Source: Marthasterias glacialis (lineage: Eukaryota; Echinodermata; Asteroidea; Forcipulatida; Asteriidae). Taken from it: DNA of 64,000 nucleotides. Below, piece by piece: positions 9,642-20,531 of the stretch. The stretch's first letter is position 1; every line of letters starts with the position of its first letter. The notes beneath the pieces are model-generated. The model was not told the DNA's origin. It ran no database searches and saw nothing but the letters and a program-made list of their open reading frames with translations. Both the position numbers and the translations under genes were made by a program. The stretch lies in contig OU452228.1 of assembly GCA_911728455.2 (NCBI GenBank), forward strand, positions 17,552,698-17,616,697. Reading direction: 5' to 3'.

Positions 9642-10085
9642 ATGAGTTTGTTCACAAACTCTCAATTTCTAGTGTGACTTGTTTTTTTATTTAGCAACAA
9701 TCATATGGACTTATATTCTTTATGCTATTTATCAAGCAGTCGCTTTAGACACAGAAGTGTTTTTTCCATGGGTGTCTTGAAACCTCATTACATGTCTGAA
9801 CTTGTCAACAGAAAGAATTCAAGAAACATTATTTTGGCAAGAATCAGGCCATGCATTTACTATTAGGTATTTTTTTAAAAACTATAATAATGATTATTAT
9901 GTTATAACAATGGATGGTTATCAAGCTTCCACATTCAAGCATTGTAAAGGTTAGACTATCAAAAGTTAAAACATGGGCTATTGCTGGTAAGACAGAACTG
10001 TAAGTATTATGAATGACATTTTTTTCGATGACAATGCTGTAATTGCTACTATTTTCATTCTTATTACAAATTACTTTATTAATAG
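9642..10085. other. No gene seen
   Basis: AT-rich sequence without a supported exon. Confidence 0.5.
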
Positions 10086-11188
10086 TGTTGCGAAGCTTGA
10101 TGGATCGCAAGTAACAGTAGCAGATGTCAATCGACCTCGGAGAAGAGAAGACATCTCTGGAGATGCGATTGACTTTTTCATGAGGTAGGATAACTTTCAA
10201 TCAAGGATTACCTCATAGTTTTTATTTTCTGTTTGTTTTATCCCATTCTGGAAGACAATGTTTTAGATGTATAAAAAAAAAACAAGTCATCAAAGGATAA
10301 AGACTTCACAAGAGAGTGATATTTCAGACAATTTTTTATTGTATTTGCTGTCCAGCACAGTTCAGATTTGTAACCAATTGTGACCAATTGGGTCACCGGA
10401 TAAAAGTCTTCCTTTTAATCAAATTGCAATAGTGCAATAAACCTGTTAAAAAACAATATTTCTGGCATTAATGCTAATATTGATTTAGGCACCTCAAGAG
10501 AAACACCAGCCATGACGACAACATCGTTCTCCCCTATTTTGTTGGACAGCTTTTGCAGCCAAGCAGTTGGCTGCATACACTGCAGGGTACGGAAGCTGTG
10601 GAAAGAATGAGGGAGCACCTGCGTGCAGTTGGGATTTGCTCAACGCAGCTGCAACAGACCAACACAATACTGATTCCACTTTGTGTACTGTAAGTGTCAT
10701 ATGTATCGTAACCATCCTGTATTTTTTGGATAATTTTTTGTTGGATGTTTTTGTTTTGTAATTAAAGATTTAATGTGCTCACCTACACTAGTGTCCACCA
10801 GTTTACACTTTTATTGTAGAGTCAATGACTCCCACAATGGCAACATTGTACAGCATGCGCTCGGCCAATCATGACCAATGGAACTTTGTGGGGTTCGTTG
10901 ACTGGTATCCTGTTTTGACTGCGGCAAAACAATATGCAAGTCCGGGCATCAGCGAATCCCCGTATGAAATTTGTCGCTGATTGGCAACCCTCAAAATTAT
11001 CGGATTTGATAAACAACTTGTATAACATAGTCAGAGTGCAATATTTGGATATGAAACATGCTTTAATCAGCCAAGGAAATTATCCTCTTGCACCATGGGT
11101 CTCAAATAGGTTTAGAGTTCATCCGCAAGTTTGGGCCACAAAAACTGAAACTGAGAAACAAAACCATTTTAACAAGTTCTTGTCATAG
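10086..11188 (+). other. Cluster of possible exons of an unidentified gene
   Basis: Three stretches look like exons. 10086-10184 reads 'EDISGDAIDFFM' and ends at GAG|GTAGG, loosely like the start of a Ulp1-type peptidase. 10559-10689 lies between TTTTGCAG and ACT|GTAAGT and reads 'LQGTEAVERMREHL'. 10934-11188 is open and reads 'NNLYNIVRVQYLDMKHALIS' and ends at a TAG. I do not recognise the protein. The splice signals are good, but the frames of the parts could not be joined with confidence. Confidence 0.3.
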
Positions 11189-12420
11189 AAACAGAACAAT
11201 TCTTCATTTGTATTTTCCTCTGACGGTAAGCTTGAAATTCCCAAAACAGCCACAACTGCAAAGAAGCCAGGGCAGAAGAAACGCATTAGGAAAGCTAAAA
11301 CAGTCACGTTTAATTTGAAACAATGAACCCTAGATGAGCCATGCTATATTCATGTAAATGATAACAACTTACTGACAGAGTAGTACCCATTTAAGTTTTC
11401 ATGTTTAAAATAATGCTGATGTAATTTTAGAAAGAATGCTGATATAATTTTTGAAATTTTATTGGGCATTTTTTAACATTGCATTCAAGTGTCCTATATT
11501 TGATGTGCATGGATTAATTATTTGTGCTGCTTTATGTAATTTCATGGTCAAAGTGTTTAACAAATGAAAAACTTGCGTGCATTTGCTCACGGACGTCTCC
11601 AACGTAGCCTTAAACACGTGAAATGTTCAACAGAATCGTACCATGTCTCCCTACTTCATGCTGTTCTCGAAAGGTGGGTTGTTTTTTTAACCCACCTCGC
11701 CCAGCATTGTAAACTTGAAACGATTCCCTTTTCAGTGGTTGTATTTTTAAAACTATTTATGCCCGAAACAATAGGGCTCTTTTCGATTTAAAAGTTGATA
11801 TAAACGCCAAAATAGTGTATTTCCTATGAAGGTCAACACATTTTCCTCATTTTTTTCGCGGGTCGTCTCACTAAACTGAACAGCAAAATCGTTTGAGACC
11901 TTCTGCGGTTTCACCTCGCACGGGAGATTATACCTTATAGTATTTTCTTTCATTTGATATAACAACAGTTATTATTGGTCAAGAGGACACTAGGGCTCTT
12001 TTCTCTCCAATCATTGCATCTGTCTCTAAAAAGGCCGCGACCTCGGTAATTTATGCAGAGCGATCCGTTGTCTGGTTGCTTAATTCTGTCAATGTGTACT
12101 TGATACACTTGGCGATGCAAACAGGAACGTGCAGAGCGGTTTCGTCCGAAGAATCTCACCACTTCTGTTGCCCCGGTTGTTCAATTTTCTAAGAATTCTC
12201 ACCTTACAAGCTTATTCTATAGCATTTTAATAACTTTTGAAGTTTTGTAGGCACTGTTCAAGTTACATTTACTATTTTTTTTAAATGAGAAGTGGGTCAT
12301 ATTTGACGACAAAATAACCAACTAGTTTTCTCGTTGTTGTTCAGAATACATCATTCGCTATTTGAGGGGTGTTCATTGTGGATTTGTGGTCGGCTTGTGT
12401 GCGGCGCAACTGTCTTGGAA
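11189..12420. other. No gene seen
   Basis: AT-rich DNA with scattered short open frames on both strands and no recognised domain or splice-linked pair. A possible 5' exon ends at CAT|GTAAGT near 12448 upstream of the next ORF. Confidence 0.5.
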
Positions 12421-12716
12421 GTTATGGCTAAAACTACTAGCCTACATGTAAGTACTGTACTTATTTTGTTTTGCTCATAATGATTATAAATTAAACAAAA
12501 TGCCATTGGTAAATTCATTTAAACTGTTACTGTTGATATATATATATATTTTAAGCGTATTAATGCATGGCCATGGCAGTAATATTTTATTTTATTATTT
12601 TTTTTTTTTTAGTTTTAGATCAGGCCCTAAGATTTTGTTTGAAAAGATGTTTTATTTAATTTTAGCTCAAATTATTCATGTTATTTGTATTTTCCTTTTA
12701 ATTGCAGGTATGCTAA

Positions 12717-13421
12717 ATGGCCAATATTGAAAACCCGACAGTTCCAAGAAAAAGTGAAAGAGCAAAAAAACAAGTGGATTACAAACAACTTAACAGCGGT
12801 TTAGATCTTCCTGTTGAAAAAAAAGATGTGCAAACGTGGTCTACAACGAAACTGCATGCTTTGGTTATAGTTGACTCCAAAGATATTGACGGAAAGCTTT
12901 TTGTCAAAGTACACTACACGGACGAAGAGTGGAAGTCAACATTATATGATACATGGAGACCAGCCACTGACATTATTGATGTACCCAAATTTTATTTGAA
13001 CTACACACCAGAGCTGAAGGCTTTCTTTGTCGATCAACTAAAAACATCTGTAAAAGAAAATTTACATGGTCAACGTAAAGTTGACAGTGTTGTAAATATC
13101 ATTTTGCATATTCCTAAAAACTTGTTTGAGGACATTGCCGCCTTTGGATGTAAGAGTACTAAGGGTTCTTCTTTAACTCTGCAATCAACAGCTCACTTTA
13201 ACTGCTTGCTTGGGGAAGGCTGGCACTGGAGGATCTTCAATTCTATGGGAGATTTTGCTTTTGTTACACCTGGGACCATCACATTTTGTATGAAGGAGAG
13301 AAGACCACTAGAGGAATATTCACCAGAGGGCATCCTGCATCTCAAGCACCGGGGGTTTCGCTTTCATTTCAAATTTGCCTGTGGTATTGGGAACAAGTTT
13401 GATTTTCAAAATTTATTTTAA
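12717..13421 (+). CDS. Intact 234-residue protein with a Tudor/chromo-like N-terminal region
   Basis: The ORF begins with ATG 12717, eight bases after a TTGCAG acceptor-like site, and runs uninterrupted to TAA 13421. It opens with a basic 'RKSERAKKQVDYKQLN' segment. Residues ~45-85 read 'WSTTKLHALVIVDSKD' and 'VKVHYTDEEW', then 'DTWRPATDIIDVP', the pattern of a Tudor/chromo-barrel-like domain (a hydrophobic strand, 'VHYT.W', 'D.W.P'). The rest is an unnamed region with 'ENLHGQRKVDS' and a C-terminal 'HRGFRFHFKFACGIGNKFDF'. I recall similar proteins as uncharacterised invertebrate or fish genes but no name. The absence of lesions among decayed neighbours suggests it is young or used. A small upstream exon ending at about 12447 (ATG at 12424) might splice to it. 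Confidence 0.6.
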   Translation: MANIENPTVPRKSERAKKQVDYKQLNSGLDLPVEKKDVQTWSTTKLHALVIVDSKDIDGKLFVKVHYTDEEWKSTLYDTWRPATDIIDVPKFYLNYTPELKAFFVDQLKTSVKENLHGQRKVDSVVNIILHIPKNLFEDIAAFGCKSTKGSSLTLQSTAHFNCLLGEGWHWRIFNSMGDFAFVTPGTITFCMKERRPLEEYSPEGILHLKHRGFRFHFKFACGIGNKFDFQNLF

Positions 13422-13720
13422 TTTATTGCCTTGCTGTCATCAAGCAGCATGTTCACTTGATTATGCTTTGAATCTATTGCTTTCATTTCAATTTACCTCT
13501 GGTATTGGGAACAAGTTTGATTCCTAAAATTTATTTTATTTCATTTGCTTTGGTGTCATCAAGCAACATGTTTACTTATAAATGTTCATTATTTGTGTGT
13601 ATTCTTTGAGATTATTGCTTTCATTTCAAACTTACCTCTGGTATTGGGAACAAGTTTGATTCCCTAAAATTACTTTTCAAATTTGCTTTGCTGTCATCAA
13701 GCAACATGTTGACCTGATTT
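13338..13720. repeat. Three imperfect tandem copies of the ORF's end and 3' flank
   Basis: The phrase from the last codons ('GGTATTGGGAACAAGTTTGA') recurs at about 13383, 13501 and 13640, each time followed by the same TTTATTTT and 'GTCATCAAGCARCATGTT' text. The unit is roughly 120-140 bp. Copies 2 and 3 lie beyond the stop codon and are not open in the coding frame. Confidence 0.8.
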
Positions 13721-14187
13721 TCATTATTTTGTGTATGCTTTAAATTACTTCTTTGTTATGTAAACATGGTGTTTATGATTGTTTATGTACTTATTGTGTA
13801 CAGGCACACAGCGTAATGTATTGTAGCTTTGTATTGTAAAACTGAGCATAACCAGCAGGTAATTTCCACAGTATTCCAAAAAATCTCATATATTTCAAGT
13901 AATGTTTATGATCTAGGATAAGTATTTAAACTGTTTTCCCCTTTTTTTCATTGGCTTCCTTCCTCCAAATTGTTTATTATGGATAAGTTTGGAACTTTTG
14001 TTATTTTGGTTTTGGGATGCATTTGCATTGCCCGTGCAGTGTATGCCACCCCTGAGTTTTTAATTTTAGGGGTGCATTCGCGCCCCGCCCATACCCCCTA
14101 ATTAACATAAATTCTGCATATACGTCATTGTCAAAGTTTCACACGCAAGTTTCGTCTGTTTTGGTCTTTTATAACGGCATTTCTCTT
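13721..14187. other. 5' flank of the THAP gene; no gene seen
   Basis: AT-rich DNA turning GC-rich ('GCGCCCCGCCCAT' near 14080) about 100 bp upstream of the THAP start codon, possibly the promoter. A similar 'CTCCGCCCAT' precedes the third THAP copy (near 53828). Confidence 0.4.
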
Positions 14188-14523
14188 ATGCCATCACGGT
14201 GTGTTGCTGCTGGGTGCAGCAAAACCACTAAAGATGGAGTTAGTGTCCATAAATTTCCATCTGATCCCAAATATAGACGGATATGGACGGCGAACGTGAG
14301 GCTGACAAAAGCGAAATGGTCTGGACCGACGAAAAACTCCATGCTTTGCAGTGCTCACTTTGAGCCAAGTTGCTTTGTACGTGGCCTTCACAACAAGTTT
14401 GGTATGAATTATAAGTCCATGCTGTTGGCAGATGCTGTTCCCACAATATTTCCGTTAACCAAGCACACTGAGAAACGTCCAGAGAAAAGGAGAGGCGCTT
14501 TTTTAAAGCGAGAAAGATTCAGG
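14188..14523 (+). CDS. THAP DNA-binding domain exon, copy 1
   Basis: The 112-codon exon starts 'MPSRCVAAGCSKTT'. It has the C2CH ligands (Cys5, Cys10, then Cys and His in 'LCSAHFEPSCF'), the Trp in 'RIWTANV' and the terminal 'AVPTIFP' (AVPTIF box), which define a THAP zinc finger at full length. The basic tail ends 'RGAFLKRERFR' at AGG|GT. THAP domains bind DNA sequence-specifically in the major and minor groove. The ATG follows an unremarkable context and is supported because the THAP fold must begin within a few residues of it. Confidence 0.9.
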
Positions 14524-14699
14524 GTTCGTTTCAATACAACACACACACGGAACATGCAAGTTGCATGTTCTGGCAGATATGATGTCAAATCCCCTGTGAA
14601 CATTATCATCCCTTTTCCTGTTATTGACGACATCATATCAGATTTAATATTCTTTGTAAGAAACCACAGGAATGTGTGTTTTTATAGACTTTATTGAAA

Positions 14700-15616
14700 T
14701 AGTCCACTAGCCGTACAGTTACTGTTACTGATTCGTATTCCTTAAAAAAATAATGTCGCGCCTTGTCCATCCGTGTGTGTTCCGATCCCTCATGTCCAAT
14801 GGAGGCTTGCGCTTCGTTTTACGGGCCGACCTACTACAGTTGATCAACGTGTACACGGTTCATGTGTACATGCGTGTACACCATGGAGGCCAACGACCGT
14901 TTATTGGAACGACACGTTGTAGTTTTTTAATCCTTTAGGTCAATATTGCGTGTCATCTTCCATGCATTCACACAGTTAGAGCATGGAGTTGGATGGTTTT
15001 AGTAGTCATTCATTAACAATGGATGTAGACTAAACGGCTGAACAACAATGATTATGTTATCATGTGTTATGAATGATCTGATTCTGATTATTACACAAAA
15101 TACAATGTAAACAGAAAATTGAGCTCGCCGTCGCCGGTGTATTTATTTATTTTCTATTTCAAAAAGGGCCAATTCCCCCCCCCCTTTTGGGGGGAGGGGG
15201 ATGATACACATTCCTCTATCATGGATATTATTTATAAATTCAAAATTTCAAAATTGGAAGTCACAGAGCGATTTGTTATTTTATGCACATCTTGAAAGGG
15301 TGCAAGGAATTGTAAACAAATGTACATACATAGTTTACATACTCCTTGTCACAATCTGTCTTTGAATGATTTTGATATTAAAAACAAATAATGAATTGTA
15401 GTTTGAATTACTTAAGTTTCTATTTTGATATTTGAAAATTGATATTTTATTCACAGAAACAAGTCGTAGCCTGACGGCAAAATTAAATGTGTCTTAAAAT
15501 AATAAACAAAAAGACCAGGTTATATGTATGTACATGTACCCAATACTGGATTGTATTCCCAGCACATGATATTTTAAGTCTTACTTTGTTGATAATTTTT
15601 ATTGTGTATCCTTTAG
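14700..15616. other. Intron 1 of the THAP gene; no other gene seen
   Basis: Lies between the first two proposed exons. It holds a C-run/TTTT/G-run inverted pair at 15174-15199 that could fold into a G/C hairpin. Confidence 0.5.
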
Positions 15617-17015
15617 ACTCTTCAGAGTGTACTTCCTCAGGAGGAGAATGTGACTGGGACTGATCAGATGATCACAGACCAAGGAGACCAAGCACAAGTA
15701 GACCGTAGTTCATTGGGCCAAGAAGACACATAAAGCAATAGTGTTCCAAGTCCAGATGTAAGTTCATCAAACCAAAAGCTTGTATCATTTCCCGTTTGAA
15801 AACAAAACATGAAGAAGGAGGAGGTGGTTATTTCAAAACCAAAGAGTGATTTCACATTTCCAACAACCAAGACACTTTTTATATATCTGATAAAACTGAA
15901 AGTGAGGCCTATACATTTCAACTTTTGTGTAGGAAAATTTAAAAAAGGAAAAAAGATTTTCTGTTTAGATGGCCATGATTAGCAAGAGAATCATCAAGAA
16001 CAAATCTTACAATTTCAAGTCACAAATTTAATTTATTGTGTTCTATGATTTGTTTTATGTTACAGAATTTAGCACAAGCTAATCATATTGCTTGTCAGAC
16101 GGAACCAGTTCTTGTTACACAGCTGACAAGCACAAGTTTTCTTTGTGAGTATCTAAAGGTTGAATACAAATGAAAATAATTCATTCCTTATTTGAGAATT
16201 GATGATATTGCTTTTTTTAGCACTGCTTTGTATTTTGATTGTCAACTTCATCAAAAACTAGTAAAGAAATAAATTAAAAGTTGAAAACCGTAAAAAAAAA
16301 AATTGTGGTTGAATGTTCAACTTGTATTTTGAAGATTGTTTATGTAGATATGTATTCGTATACATGTATTTTGCATTTTTTCTTACAGGTGTTAATGCTG
16401 GAGCTCAGACAACCCATGAGGTCTGTGAGGTTGGCATTGATTGCAAATTACTAGATGACAAGAAGGAGGTTCCGGTCTCTGATAAAGAAATGGAAGAGGA
16501 TGCTCCAGTGTCCCACGAGAAGTCACCGGAGTATATTCCGCCATCATCCTCATCATCAGACTCTTCAGATCCCCATATAGCCCAATCGTTAAAAAGGTAA
16601 CCATATTTAAATGGCCTTTTGTTAGTGTTGTGTATAATTATATGTGGCAAGGGTAGAATTTCACTTGCATAATTTTACAAAGGCCTGAGCAAAAATATCA
16701 ACCGAAAGGTTCTTAGGATTTGTTTATATAATTTTTTCACCTTTTTGGCATGGAAACCTTGGATCTGCACTTAAAAAATCATTCAGCACTGTAAGTTGAA
16801 AAATACATGCATGGGAAAAACGAGAAATTGTAAAAAAACAACAACAACACACACACAGTAGTCTTGCTGTGCTTGTTGAGCTGTGAGTTTACTTGCCAAT
16901 AGTTTCATACACCTATGGGGGTAGTGTGTTTAATTTTTTCAATGAACAATAAACCCAAGTAAAAAATTGTTCGTAATTTCTTTTTATATTAATTTATTTC
17001 CTTTCTTGGGAATAG

Positions 17016-17586
17016 GAGAGGAAAGAGCCCAAGAACAGTGAAAACATCCTCAGTTGCAGCCCAGCCGGAAGACCAGCAGAAATACATCGTGTTTGAAGCA
17101 GAGCTACTGAAGCTGTTCAGAAGATGCTTGAATTGTACATCAAGGAATGTCTCCATCACAAAACGCACAATGGGAACATTCATCTCCATCACCCAGCAGT
17201 GTAACTCGTGCACTGCCAAAGAATCTACATGGGAATCCCAGCCTTGGTTTGCTGCCCTTCCTTCTGGTGTCATCATGCTGTCAGCATCAATTTTGTTTGC
17301 TGGAGCAAGCCCATCGCAGGTCTTGAGGGTACTTACCAGTATGGGTATCACCACACACACCCTCCGCACCTTTTTCAATCATCAGAAGAGCCACCTCTTA
17401 CCTGCTGTGGAAATGGTGTGGAGTGACCACATCCAGGGCATCAAACGCCAACTTCAAGCTACGGGTGAAGCCCTGATCCTTGGTGGAGATGGCCGTGCTG
17501 ACAGCCCTGGACACTCAGCGAAGTTCGGCAGCTACTCGACCATTGAGTTAAAAGTTAACAAGATTGTTGACATCCAACTTGTGCAG
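17016..17586 (+). CDS. Zinc-ribbon and DDE-like exon of the Kolobok-like gene
   Basis: The exon reads 'KYIVFEAELLKLFRRC', a Cys-x2-Cys pair ('CLNCTS') and, after ~25 residues, 'QQCNSC', which together look like a zinc ribbon. It continues with 'SAAIL'-type helix text ('LSASILFAGASPSQVL') and 'LILGGDGRADSPGHSAKFGS' near 17475-17530. The Asp of 'GDGR' (17488-17490) is the best candidate for the first catalytic Asp of an RNase H-like transposase core. The exon ends with 'VDIQLVQ' at CAG|GTATT. The second and third acidic residues would lie in lost exons. It carries no stop or frameshift. Confidence 0.65.
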
Positions 17587-17865
17587 GTATTTATTGGATT
17601 ACAAATCTCAGGGCAGATCATTTAAGTGGGTGGTGGGTGGGGGTGGGGGGGGGGAGGTGGGGGGTGACGCAAAAAACATCACATCTCTGACTTCGTGGGG
17701 AGGTCTGGTGCCAGACATCCCATGATGGAATTGGCTATCCTGTTCACAAATTTTTCCATTTTCACTTATGACAATGATTCCAATGATTAAATAATTTCTT
17801 AATTTCTGTTTTCATATACAATTACTAGTGCAATGAGGTCAAGAATCACTGGTTTTCTGTTCTGT

Positions 17866-18310
17866 TGCATGGGATCAACCCCATGGGGTTGCATGGGATA
17901 AACCCCATGGGGTGCATGGGATAGACCCCATGGGGTTGCATGGGATAAACCCCATGGGGTGCATGGGATAGACCCCATGGGGTTGCATGGGATAAACCCC
18001 ATGGGGTGCATGGGATAGACCCCATGGGGTTGCATGGGATAAACCCCATGGGGTGCATGGGATAGACCCCATGGGGTTGCATGGGTCTTTTTAAAACCCC
18101 ATGGTTTCATGGTAGAAAAGGCATTGGATATAAGGGAGAAACACCATGGGTTTTCATGGGGATATGGGAAATCCCATGTGATTCCATGGGGAAAATCCCT
18201 TGGGGTTCCATGGGGAAAATCCCATGGGAAATTTCCCATGGCGCATGGTGTCCAATTCACCATGCATTTCCCATGGGGAAATTTCCCATGGGGTTTGCAT
18301 GGGATTTTCC
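17866..18310. repeat. Palindromic CCATGG-rich satellite, ~23.5-bp period
   Basis: From 17866 to about 18080 there are nine copies of the perfect 12-bp palindrome ACCCCATGGGGT, spaced alternately 23 and 24 bp by 'GCATGGGATAAA' and 'TGCATGGGATAG', giving a 47-bp higher-order unit. To 18310 the array degenerates into 'TTCCCATGGG'-type palindromes. Both strands are open by chance and encode repetitive His/Pro/Met text; I do not regard these as genes. Confidence 0.92.
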
Positions 18311-18440
18311 ATGGTGTTTTTTTGTAAGGGCACAGACCTGGCTGTGTGCATAGAGGTCAGCACATTCCTTTGTGATTACGTAAGGTCAGTCCCTCCACAC
18401 ACACACAGGGTCAAATTTTTTTGCTCAAAATCCACTCTAA

Positions 18441-18729
18441 AGTCGTGTTCCCATTGGACTTTTTCTTCCGCGGCCACTCGGAAAGTTACCGTGACTGGGT
18501 TAGGTGTAGTTCTACCGTGCGTTCCCACTTGGACTTAAATTCCGCGACGGAACAGTTAACTCGTTCTCCAAAACTGGCAGATCGTCACACATCGAGGGCG
18601 CTGTGCACAGTCCCTTTGACCTAAGCAGGATACGGTCAGTTTAACATGCCTTCCCATTGGATTTAATTTTGTCATTCTACAGAAAAGACGCGGTACTTTA
18701 GCAAAAATAAGTCCAATGGGAACATGACT
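18441..18729. mobile_element. 289-bp MITE with 20-bp TIRs and TAA target duplication
   Basis: The left end (AGTCGTGTTCCCATTGGACT) and right end are inverted with one mismatch over 20 bp, and TAA flanks both sides (18438-18440, 18730-18732). A 3-bp TWA target duplication is typical of PIF/Harbinger MITEs. The 'TTCCCAxTTGGAxTT' motif also occurs twice inside in direct orientation (about 18522 and 18650). No coding capacity. Confidence 0.8.
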
Positions 18730-19018
18730 TAAGTTTTCCATATGATACTCTTGGCAGCCGCAAATTGGAGATGCATTACTCCTTCGACTATGCGCAGCAA
18801 GTGCATTACCCTTCAGATCCTCTTCAGCAGGGGCCAGTCTATTTTTTGACTGGGAGAAAGTTTGGGATTTTTTGTCGTCCATTGCGAAGGGGTCACACAG
18901 CAGGTGAATTATCTAGTAGATGAGGCGGTGTCCGTATCTAAGGTGAGCAGTGCTGTGATAAGTTTCATCCACCATTTATTCAGCAGCTATGGACTCGGGA
19001 GACCAAGGTACCATATCT

Positions 19019-19439
19019 TGTCTCGTTGACATGGTACAGTCAAGTCAATAGAGATGTGTCTTGGTTAGATTTGTTTCAGAATTAACATGCTCTATGAGTT
19101 TCATTGTAAATCTTTCATCAGTGATACTGTTTAAATGCTCAATAAGTGTCAGTGGTAAAGAAGAGCATCGGCACCGAGCCATTCAGAGTGCAGTGACCCT
19201 CTAGCAGGTAGTGCTGGAGATCATGAGCTAACCAGTGATGCCCATTCATTCAAATTGTGAATGTTAATGATTCCCACTGGGTCACTCTGTCAAACATAGG
19301 AGTAGATGCACCCAACAAAGATAGAGTTTATGATGATCTGGGAATTTCCTTGCCTGCTGCCCTGAAGAGAACTATTACTGCTTGCTTTTCAACTAAAAAG
19401 GCCCAGGTTCTTTGAAGTGGACCATGTGAAGGTCCATAA
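19019..19439 (+). pseudogene. C48 (Ulp1-like) peptidase fragment, outlying partial unit of the array
   Basis: This 420-bp stretch matches the first part of each 930/1593-bp unit at 21.4-27 kb, including 'VNVNDSHWVTLSNIG' with the catalytic His, and stops at 'GAAGGTCCATAA', just before the Gln/Cys block. It lies inside the interrupted DUF7869-like gene. Confidence 0.8.
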
Positions 19440-19441
19440 AA

Positions 19442-19750
19442 AAAGCGACTTACAAGAAGTTTTCAATACCATCATCGAAGCAGAAGATCTAATTACCGAT
19501 CGCAAACAGAAGATCAAGATCGCAGACTCAAGTAAAGCTGGCTGGGTAACCGTCCAGCATTTGGAAAGTGGCGGCAAGAAGGATCAGTCGGCAGAGGTGC
19601 AAAAGAAAGTCCTAATCGCCGAAGAAGCAGCCCTGAACGATTTGGAAGGAAGGAAGCGACAGAAAAGGTCTTTGAGCTTTCGTCAAGCCCAAGATGGGTC
19701 TTCGTACAAGCATTATTCTGCTGCTTCTGGTGAAAATAATCTTTTTCGAG
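19442..19750 (+). CDS. Retrotransposon gag-like fragment
   Basis: The frame reads 'IIEAEDLITDRKQKIKIADS' followed by 'GWVTVQHLESG', then a Lys/Arg/Glu-rich tail, ending at GAG|GTAAAA. The 'LI..R...I..AD.S..GW.TV..Y' pattern is one I recognise from gag-like proteins of DIRS or LTR retrotransposons in invertebrates and fish. No zinc knuckle is present. The upstream ATG at 19417 is in fused C48-unit DNA and is not a genuine start. Confidence 0.4.
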
Positions 19751-20531
19751 GTAAAACCCACTTACTGCGTTTTTCTTTGTCAAAGTTCAGAGTCGGCCGA
19801 ATCCCGGCCTTATTCCCATGTTTTTCAATAAATTCGTAGAATATACTTGACTGCTTTACTGTGTGCTTAATTTGGTTGTTCATAAGGGTAAAACTGTTTT
19901 TCATGCGTATGAGGGTAGCGAAGGAGCATGAAAGAGCAGTTTGACAGTTCGCTTTTCTGTCGGACTACTTCAAGCCTCTGGTGGGCATCAAGAGTCTACA
20001 GCATTTCAGGTAAATTATAATGTGGCGCTTCTTATTACCCTCAACCAACGTCTTTCAATGTAACCAATCTTTTCACATGCACACCAGCAAGTCCTTATTC
20101 CAGACTTACAGATAACACGTATGGAATGAGGACATGCTGTTGAACACCAGGCACGTGGCACTTCAAAAAATTTGGCAATCGCACACTGATGCAAGCATAT
20201 AAATCTGATTGACTAATGGAATAAACATTGGAGTCTTGTTTTCATTGGTCAATATTTAAAAATTTGTTTTTACTTTTTTCTCCCTTAAAGAGTAACATCG
20301 GATGAGCCTGGAGTCGTCTATGCCAAGAAGAGCATTGATGATATTGAGACGACATTCCAGCTCCTGAAGTCAGTAGCACGTCGCCCACCAGCTGATCTTC
20401 CTGCTCCTCTCATCCCTCCAGGCTTGAATGCCCAGCGACAATGGTATCTCTATGAAAAGATACGGGAATTCTGCAGTGTAGATACGAAGAACACCACATG
20501 CCCCCTGCCAGAGATCCAAAAACCCACTTAG

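Larger units (their letters stand above)
14188..17586 (+). pseudogene. THAP-domain, Kolobok-like transposase gene, copy 1 (five exons, 3' end missing)
   Basis: Five exons join with matching phases: 14188-14523 (phase 0), 15617-15757, 16066-16144 (1 nt left over), 16389-16596 (2 nt left over) and 17016-17586, each with AG before and GT after. The order is THAP domain, a Gln-rich linker, a 'HIACQTEPV' block, an acidic Ser-rich linker, then a zinc-ribbon-plus-DDE-like region. This matches the architecture I associate with Kolobok-type transposases (THAP N-terminus; also catalogued as an uncharacterised PTHR31751-like family), but the superfamily name is from memory. One in-frame TAA at about 15731 in exon 2 is the only lesion I see. 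The following exons are absent; G-rich DNA and a palindromic satellite take their place. Confidence 0.7.
18770..20531 (+). pseudogene. DUF7869-like DDD-nuclease gene, copy 1, split by insertions
   Basis: Exon text 'MHYSFDYAQQVHYPSDPL' begins at 18772 and runs with one frameshift (near 18880) to 'SSYGLGR' at about 19010. The protein resumes at 19931-20009 with 'DYFKPLVGIKSLQHF' (donor CAG|GTAAAT) and ends in exon 20291-20531 with 'IPPGLNAQRQWYLYEKIREF' and a TAG. The central block with 'DNCSGQNKN' and the third Asp is missing; C48-peptidase and gag-like fragments occupy its place (19019-19750). The family is widespread and TE-like. I believe it is catalogued as DUF7869 and labelled integrase-catalytic-like, but could not check this. 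Confidence 0.7.

Noticed and set aside
17799..18363. Long open frames on both strands through the CCATGG satellite (His/Pro/Met-rich text)
   Set aside because: They are a by-product of a stop-free repeat unit and its palindromic symmetry, with no start context, domain or splice signal.
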